From Psychroserpens sp041224425 (GTDB lineage: Bacteria > Bacteroidota > Bacteroidia > Flavobacteriales > Flavobacteriaceae), in the NCBI RefSeq assembly GCF_041224425.1, contig NZ_JBGFGL010000080.1:248001-312000 (forward strand): a stretch of 64,000 nt of DNA. The letters run 5' to 3'. Both the position numbers and the translations under genes were made by a program. Numbering within the stretch: position 1 is the first letter of the stretch; the number at the start of each line of letters is the position of its first letter. Positions 60,211 through 64,000 of the stretch are shown here, in pieces. The notes under the pieces are model-generated. The model saw only the letters and a program-made list of their open reading frames with translations, did not search any database and had not been told where the DNA came from.

Positions 60211-60813
60211 ATGAAAAAGGTATTATTCTTAATTGCTGTTGTTTTTTCTACTTCTTTTTATGCTCAAGAATTGTCCTATGGAGTGTATTTAGGTTCTAAT
60301 TTTTACAGAATGCCAATAAAAGGCGACTTGGATAGTCGTGGTGGACAAGCACCTTTAAATTTAGGGCTTTTCGGAAGTGTACAAATTAATGAAAGTTCGG
60401 GAGTACATCTTAATGCGTTTTATGGAAAAGCAATTGAAGGAAGCTTCTCTTCTGATGATGGCAACATTTTTATTGATAAAATAGAAGTCAACAAAATAAC
60501 AACACAATTACTCTATAAATATCATGTTAAGAAGACTTATAATCAAGGGTTTTATTTATTGCTTGGTCCAAGACTGAGTTTTGTTTCAAATGCTGAAGGG
60601 AAGCAAGATGGGTTGGATTATTCTGAGTTATATGAAAAGGTGAATTTTGGGATTTCTGGTGGTTTCGGGTTTACTTTTTTAAAACATCTTGACGGACAAG
60701 TTATTTTAGATTATGGCTTACCTAGCACAATCGATTTTGGAAAATTTAAATCCAGTACAATTGGTGCCTATTTGAATATCTTAATAGATATTGAATCGAT
60801 AATCAAAAATTAA
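60211..60813 (+). CDS. Predicted outer-membrane beta-barrel protein in the suf operon
   Basis: A 200-residue exported protein, signal peptide 1-19 (SFYAQ), then about eight alternating beta strands (LSYGVYLGSNFYRM, GLFGSVQINESSGVHLNAFYGKAI, ITTQLLYKYHV, GFYLLLGPRLSFVS, VNFGISGGFGFTFL, LDGQVILDYGLPS, STIGAYLNILIDI), the pattern of the porin/PorT-type barrel family. Ligand unknown. Its stop abuts the sufS ATG with no gap, so it is surely part of the operon. Confidence 0.82.
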   Translation: MKKVLFLIAVVFSTSFYAQELSYGVYLGSNFYRMPIKGDLDSRGGQAPLNLGLFGSVQINESSGVHLNAFYGKAIEGSFSSDDGNIFIDKIEVNKITTQLLYKYHVKKTYNQGFYLLLGPRLSFVSNAEGKQDGLDYSELYEKVNFGISGGFGFTFLKHLDGQVILDYGLPSTIDFGKFKSSTIGAYLNILIDIESIIKN

Positions 60814-62028
60814 ATGTTTCCTATACACGACATTCGAAAAGACTTTCCAATACTTCATAGAGAAGTGAATGGTAAACCTTTAGTGTATTTCGATAATGCG
60901 GCAACTTCGCAAACACCACAACAAGTCATTGATGTTATCGTAGATTATTATTCCAATCACAATGCTAATATCCACAGAGGTGTTCATACATTGAGCCAAG
61001 AGGCTACTGACTTATATGAGCAAGCGAGGCAAAAGATTCAAAATCATTTCAATGCGAAACATAGCCATGAAATCATCTTAACTTCAGGAACAACGCACGG
61101 AATTAATCTTGTAGCGAATGGTTTTTCGGAGTTACTAACTGAAGGTTATGAGGTCATTGTTTCGGCTTTAGAACATCACAGTAATATTGTGCCTTGGCAA
61201 ATGCTATGTGAACGTACTGGTGCGCAATTGAAAGTGCTTCCTATGCTTGAAGACGGAACGCTTGATATGGTAGCATACAACAAACTTCTTTCAGAGCGTA
61301 CAAAATTGGTGTTTGTCAACCATATTTCCAACGCATTGGGAACTATCAATCCAATTGAAACTATTATTGCAAAAGCACATGAAGTTGGAGCTGCTATTCT
61401 TGTTGATGGTGCTCAGGCTTGTCCGCATTTGGTGCCAGATGTTCAAGCTTTGGATGTAGACTTCTACGTAGCTTCAGCTCATAAAATGTGTGGACCAACA
61501 GGAGTTGGAATGCTTTACGGAAAAGAATCTTGGTTAAAACAATTACCACCTTATCAAGGTGGTGGTGAGATGATTTCAGAGGTAACTTTTGAGAAAACCA
61601 CCTATGCCGATTTACCTCATAAATTTGAAGCGGGAACGCCAAATATTTGTGGTGGTATCGCCTTTGGAGCAGCTTTAGATTATATGAATGCCATTGGTTT
61701 TGAAAATATAGCTGCTTATGAAAACGAGTTGCTAAATTACGGTACAGAACAATTGCTTCAAATTGATGGATTGAAAATTTATGGGACCTCACAACAGAAA
61801 ACATCAGTTATTTCCTTTAACCTTGAAGGCATTCATCCTTATGATATTGGAACCATTTTAGATAAAATGGGAATCGCTGTTCGTACTGGCCATCATTGTG
61901 CGCAACCTATAATGGATTTCTACAATATTCCAGGAACAGTGCGAGCCTCCTTTGCATTTTATAATACCAAGGCAGAAATAGATGCTTTGGTTGAAGGGGT
62001 TAAAAAAGCAAAAATGATGCTATCTTAA
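60814..62028 (+). CDS. sufS: Cysteine desulfurase SufS
   Basis: A 404-residue group II PLP desulfurase: PLP lysine K224 in ASAHKMCGPTG, active-site C362 in RTGHHCAQPIM, and the early YFDNAATSQTP and HRGVHTLS motifs. It takes sulfur from cysteine as persulfide and passes it to SufE and SufBCD. ATG follows directly on the barrel-protein stop. Confidence 0.97.
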   Translation: MFPIHDIRKDFPILHREVNGKPLVYFDNAATSQTPQQVIDVIVDYYSNHNANIHRGVHTLSQEATDLYEQARQKIQNHFNAKHSHEIILTSGTTHGINLVANGFSELLTEGYEVIVSALEHHSNIVPWQMLCERTGAQLKVLPMLEDGTLDMVAYNKLLSERTKLVFVNHISNALGTINPIETIIAKAHEVGAAILVDGAQACPHLVPDVQALDVDFYVASAHKMCGPTGVGMLYGKESWLKQLPPYQGGGEMISEVTFEKTTYADLPHKFEAGTPNICGGIAFGAALDYMNAIGFENIAAYENELLNYGTEQLLQIDGLKIYGTSQQKTSVISFNLEGIHPYDIGTILDKMGIAVRTGHHCAQPIMDFYNIPGTVRASFAFYNTKAEIDALVEGVKKAKMMLS

Positions 62029-62079
62029 ACTTTGGCTTCTTTTTTGTAATATTATATTCAAACTATAACATACTAAGCC

Positions 62080-62892
62080 ATGAAATACCTTGCAATAATT
62101 ATAAGTGTCTTTGTCTTGAAGTCTTGTGGCAGTACTCAAGATGTGGCTGCAGTTTCAAATTCCCAAAGTATGACAAACAACCAAACGCTATCTGGTGAAT
62201 TCAAGGTCAAATCACTTGAAGATTTTAATATTGAAAAACCATTGACACTAAACTTCGACACTGAAAAAAATAGTGTTTCGGGATTTTCAGGCTGTAATCG
62301 CTTTGTTGGATCTTATGAAGCAAAAGGGAATAGCATTTCATTTTCTCAAATAGCCGTGACAAAAATGCTTTGCCAAGACGAAGCCAATAGTATTGAGCAA
62401 GCTTTTTTAGAAAAATTATCCAAGATTAATGCGTTTGAATTTTCAGACCATGGATTGAAGCTTTTGAACGACAAGGACGTCTTGCTTCAAGCGCAATCTG
62501 AAATACTGGAAAGGTCAATTCAAACCGAAGATTTATCGATTAGCTATAAAGCGACAACTCGAGGCTTTTTTGAACAGATTTGGGTTGAAGGCTCACAATT
62601 GAAGGTTACAAATGATAGATCTCTTAATGAAGTTAGTACTTATGATATTCCTGAAGATATGCTTGAAGAGCTCAAAACTGCCTATGCTCAATTGGATGTA
62701 AAGACAATTCCTTCTTTTGAGCCACCTTCTAAAAAATTTGCCTATGATGGTGCAGCCATGGCAACTCTAGAAGTGCAATCTGAAGACGCTTCGTATGTTT
62801 CAAATATCTTCGACCATGGAAATCCACCAAAAGCTTTCGAAGAACTTGTTAATATACTGTTATCCATAAAGGAAAAAATGGTTAAACCGTAG
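62080..62892 (+). CDS. META domain lipoprotein in the suf operon
   Basis: A 270-residue exported lipoprotein, lipobox LKSC at C16. Residues about 38-125 are a META/HslJ-type domain (LSGEFKVKSLED ... VSGFSGCNRFVGSYEAKGNSISFSQIAVTKMLC). The second half (about 140-270) is a different, unrecognised domain. HslJ-like proteins are linked to stress and antibiotic resistance. Third envelope-type gene inside the suf cluster, 51 nt after sufS. Confidence 0.85.
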   Translation: MKYLAIIISVFVLKSCGSTQDVAAVSNSQSMTNNQTLSGEFKVKSLEDFNIEKPLTLNFDTEKNSVSGFSGCNRFVGSYEAKGNSISFSQIAVTKMLCQDEANSIEQAFLEKLSKINAFEFSDHGLKLLNDKDVLLQAQSEILERSIQTEDLSISYKATTRGFFEQIWVEGSQLKVTNDRSLNEVSTYDIPEDMLEELKTAYAQLDVKTIPSFEPPSKKFAYDGAAMATLEVQSEDASYVSNIFDHGNPPKAFEELVNILLSIKEKMVKP

Positions 62893-62944
62893 AGATGTTG
62901 TATTTTTGTGAATCGATTAAGGACTATATTTAATAAGACTTATA

Positions 62945-63367
62945 ATGACGATTTCAGAGATAAAAGAAGAGATTATTGATGAGTTTGCTATGTTTGATGA
63001 TTGGGAAGAACGTTATCAATACATGATTGACCTTGGGAAAACTTTACCTCTTATAGATGAAAAATATAAGACCGATGACCATATTATTAAAGGTTGTCAA
63101 AGTAAGGTTTGGGTTCATGCAGAACTTAAAGATGACAAAATTGAATTTACGGCAGATAGTGATGCTATCATCACAAAAGGAATTATTGCGATTTTGATTC
63201 GTGTGTTTTCAAACCAGCATCCAAAAGATATTATTGAAGCAGACACAGATTTTATTGATCAAATTGGATTAAAAGAACATTTATCACCTACCAGAGCCAA
63301 TGGCCTGGTAAGTATGATCAAACAACTAAAGATGTATGCCATTGCATACCAAACACAATTGAATTAG
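62945..63367 (+). CDS. sufE: Cysteine desulfurase activator SufE
   Basis: A 140-residue SufE with acceptor cysteine C51 in IKGCQSKVWV. It accepts persulfide sulfur from SufS and stimulates it. 52 nt after the META gene and one base before the sufT-like gene. Confidence 0.95.
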   Translation: MTISEIKEEIIDEFAMFDDWEERYQYMIDLGKTLPLIDEKYKTDDHIIKGCQSKVWVHAELKDDKIEFTADSDAIITKGIIAILIRVFSNQHPKDIIEADTDFIDQIGLKEHLSPTRANGLVSMIKQLKMYAIAYQTQLN

Positions 63368-63368
63368 T

Positions 63369-63692
63369 ATGGAAACAACGATAGATACAAATGCTTTGGG
63401 AGAAAAGATAGTAAGGGTTTTAAAAACCATTTACGATCCAGAAATCCCTGTCGATATATATGAATTGGGTTTAATTTATGATGTGTTTGTCAATGAGGAT
63501 TACGAAGTAAAAATCTTAATGACTTTAACCACTCCAAATTGTCCAGTTGCTGAAACCTTACCTTTGGAAGTTGAGGAAAAAGTAAAATCCCTGAACGATG
63601 TCAAATCGGCTGAAGTTGAAATTACTTTCGATCCGCCTTGGAGTCAAGATTTGATGAGTGAAGAAGCTAAACTAGAATTGGGAATGCTTTAA
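63369..63692 (+). CDS. sufT: SUF system Fe-S assembly protein (MIP18/DUF59, SufT-like)
   Basis: A 107-residue DUF59 protein: IYDPEIPVDIYELGLIYDV, the conserved cysteine in TTPNCPVAETLP, and VEITFDPPWSQDLMSEEAKLELGML. SufT-type proteins help cluster maturation. Follows sufE by one base. The symbol is by family; it may be annotated only as a SUF system protein. Confidence 0.9.
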   Translation: METTIDTNALGEKIVRVLKTIYDPEIPVDIYELGLIYDVFVNEDYEVKILMTLTTPNCPVAETLPLEVEEKVKSLNDVKSAEVEITFDPPWSQDLMSEEAKLELGML

Positions 63693-63697
63693 ATTAT

Positions 63698-64000
63698 ATG
63701 GCAGAAGAGATTGTAAATAGAGTAACTCAAAGTCAGTTAGTCGTGATTGACCTTGAAGATTATTATCCGATAGGAAAACGCATTAATCTTGATATTAAAG
63801 ACTGGCTTTATGAAGGTTTGGTGCTTCGTGAAAAAGACTTTAGGCAATTAGTCGCATCACATGATTGGTCTCAGTATCAAGACCAGTATGTGGCATTGAC
63901 TTGTTCTACAGATGCCATTGTGCCTATTTGGGCTTATATGTTGATAACGCTCGAAGTATCAAAGTATGCAAAAAAGACAATCATTGGCAATCTAGAAACT
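63698..64000 (+). CDS. DUF2480 family protein (truncated by window edge)
   Basis: ATG 63698 opens a frame that runs to the window end (101 codons). The start MAEEIVNRVTQSQLVVIDLE and the later WLYEGLVLREKDFRQL and DQYVALTCSTDAIVPIWAYM match the DUF2480 family, a Bacteroidota protein of unknown function usually seen at the end of suf clusters. It starts 5 nt after the sufT-like stop. Confidence 0.9.
   Translation, partial: MAEEIVNRVTQSQLVVIDLEDYYPIGKRINLDIKDWLYEGLVLREKDFRQLVASHDWSQYQDQYVALTCSTDAIVPIWAYMLITLEVSKYAKKTIIGNLET

Noticed and set aside
1..64000. CRISPR arrays, rRNA genes, prophage or insertion-sequence transposases
   Set aside because: No regularly spaced short repeats with unique spacers, no rRNA segments and no transposase or phage structural genes were found; the DUF1660-like proteins alone are not evidence of a prophage.

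Overview
The window is a 64 kb piece of a low-GC chromosome from a member of Bacteroidota, almost certainly marine-type Flavobacteriaceae. The evidence is the gene content (an IPExxxVDY-family gene between rnc and pyk, a DUF2480 gene, a ribosomal protein L21 with a helix-hairpin-helix tail, a viroplasmin-RNase HI fusion, the long form of amidophosphoribosyltransferase), promoters of the TTG-N19-TAnnTTTG type, and the general absence of Shine-Dalgarno sequences. Genus cannot be settled from the sequence alone.

Layout. 1-1.4 kb: the start of an unrecognised gene with an unusually complete Shine-Dalgarno, an otherwise empty stretch with hairpins, a 40-residue ORF and an AhpD-like protein. 1.4-6 kb: osmC-like gene, recJ, an OmpA-family lectin-like protein and an MFS transporter. 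6-9.3 kb (minus): an acetyltransferase, a MATE exporter, two very small membrane proteins, queD and lpxH, tightly packed. 9.3-10.3 kb: a universal stress protein and tRNA-Ala(GGC). 10.4-13.7 kb: a hybrid sensor histidine kinase cut in two by a 928 bp cassette with integron attC-like ends. 13.7-23.3 kb (minus): alpha/beta hydrolase, AddB-like nuclease, OmpA/thrombospondin-repeat porin, kbl, AddA-like helicase-nuclease. 23.4-28.7 kb: superoxide dismutase, two tandem sRNA-like repeats, purF, a PfkB kinase, RNase HI and purN. 28.9-33.2 kb: acpP-fabF-rnc-IPExxxVDY-pyk. 33.2-37 kb: a fold-back element, dinB, a CYTH protein, two lipoproteins and a DMT transporter. 37-44 kb: a pair of M16 proteases, rplU-rpmA and a membrane-anchored MutS-like ATPase. 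44-51.4 kb: sdhBAC, a lipoprotein and a large BNR-repeat protein. 51.5-55.7 kb: pepP, a hydrolase, thiL and three paralogous mini zinc-ribbon proteins. 55.8-64 kb: a complete SUF iron-sulfur assembly operon (sufA, B, C, D, S, E, sufT-like) with three envelope-protein genes embedded in it, ending in a truncated DUF2480 gene.

Most of the window is conserved housekeeping. The parts that deserve attention are: (1) the attC-like cassette at 11713..12640, whose exact removal restores the kinase reading frame through the H-box; (2) two tandem minus-strand repeats near 24.1 and 24.4 kb that look like small RNAs with intrinsic terminators, whose shared segment is complementary over 21 nt of target to the leader and start codon of a mini zinc-ribbon gene 31 kb away; (3) the three-member mini zinc-ribbon family itself; (4) an 11-nt Shine-Dalgarno in a phylum that normally avoids them; and (5) unannotated small membrane ORFs inside an operon.

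Functional assignments rest on motif recognition and family knowledge; no database search was run.
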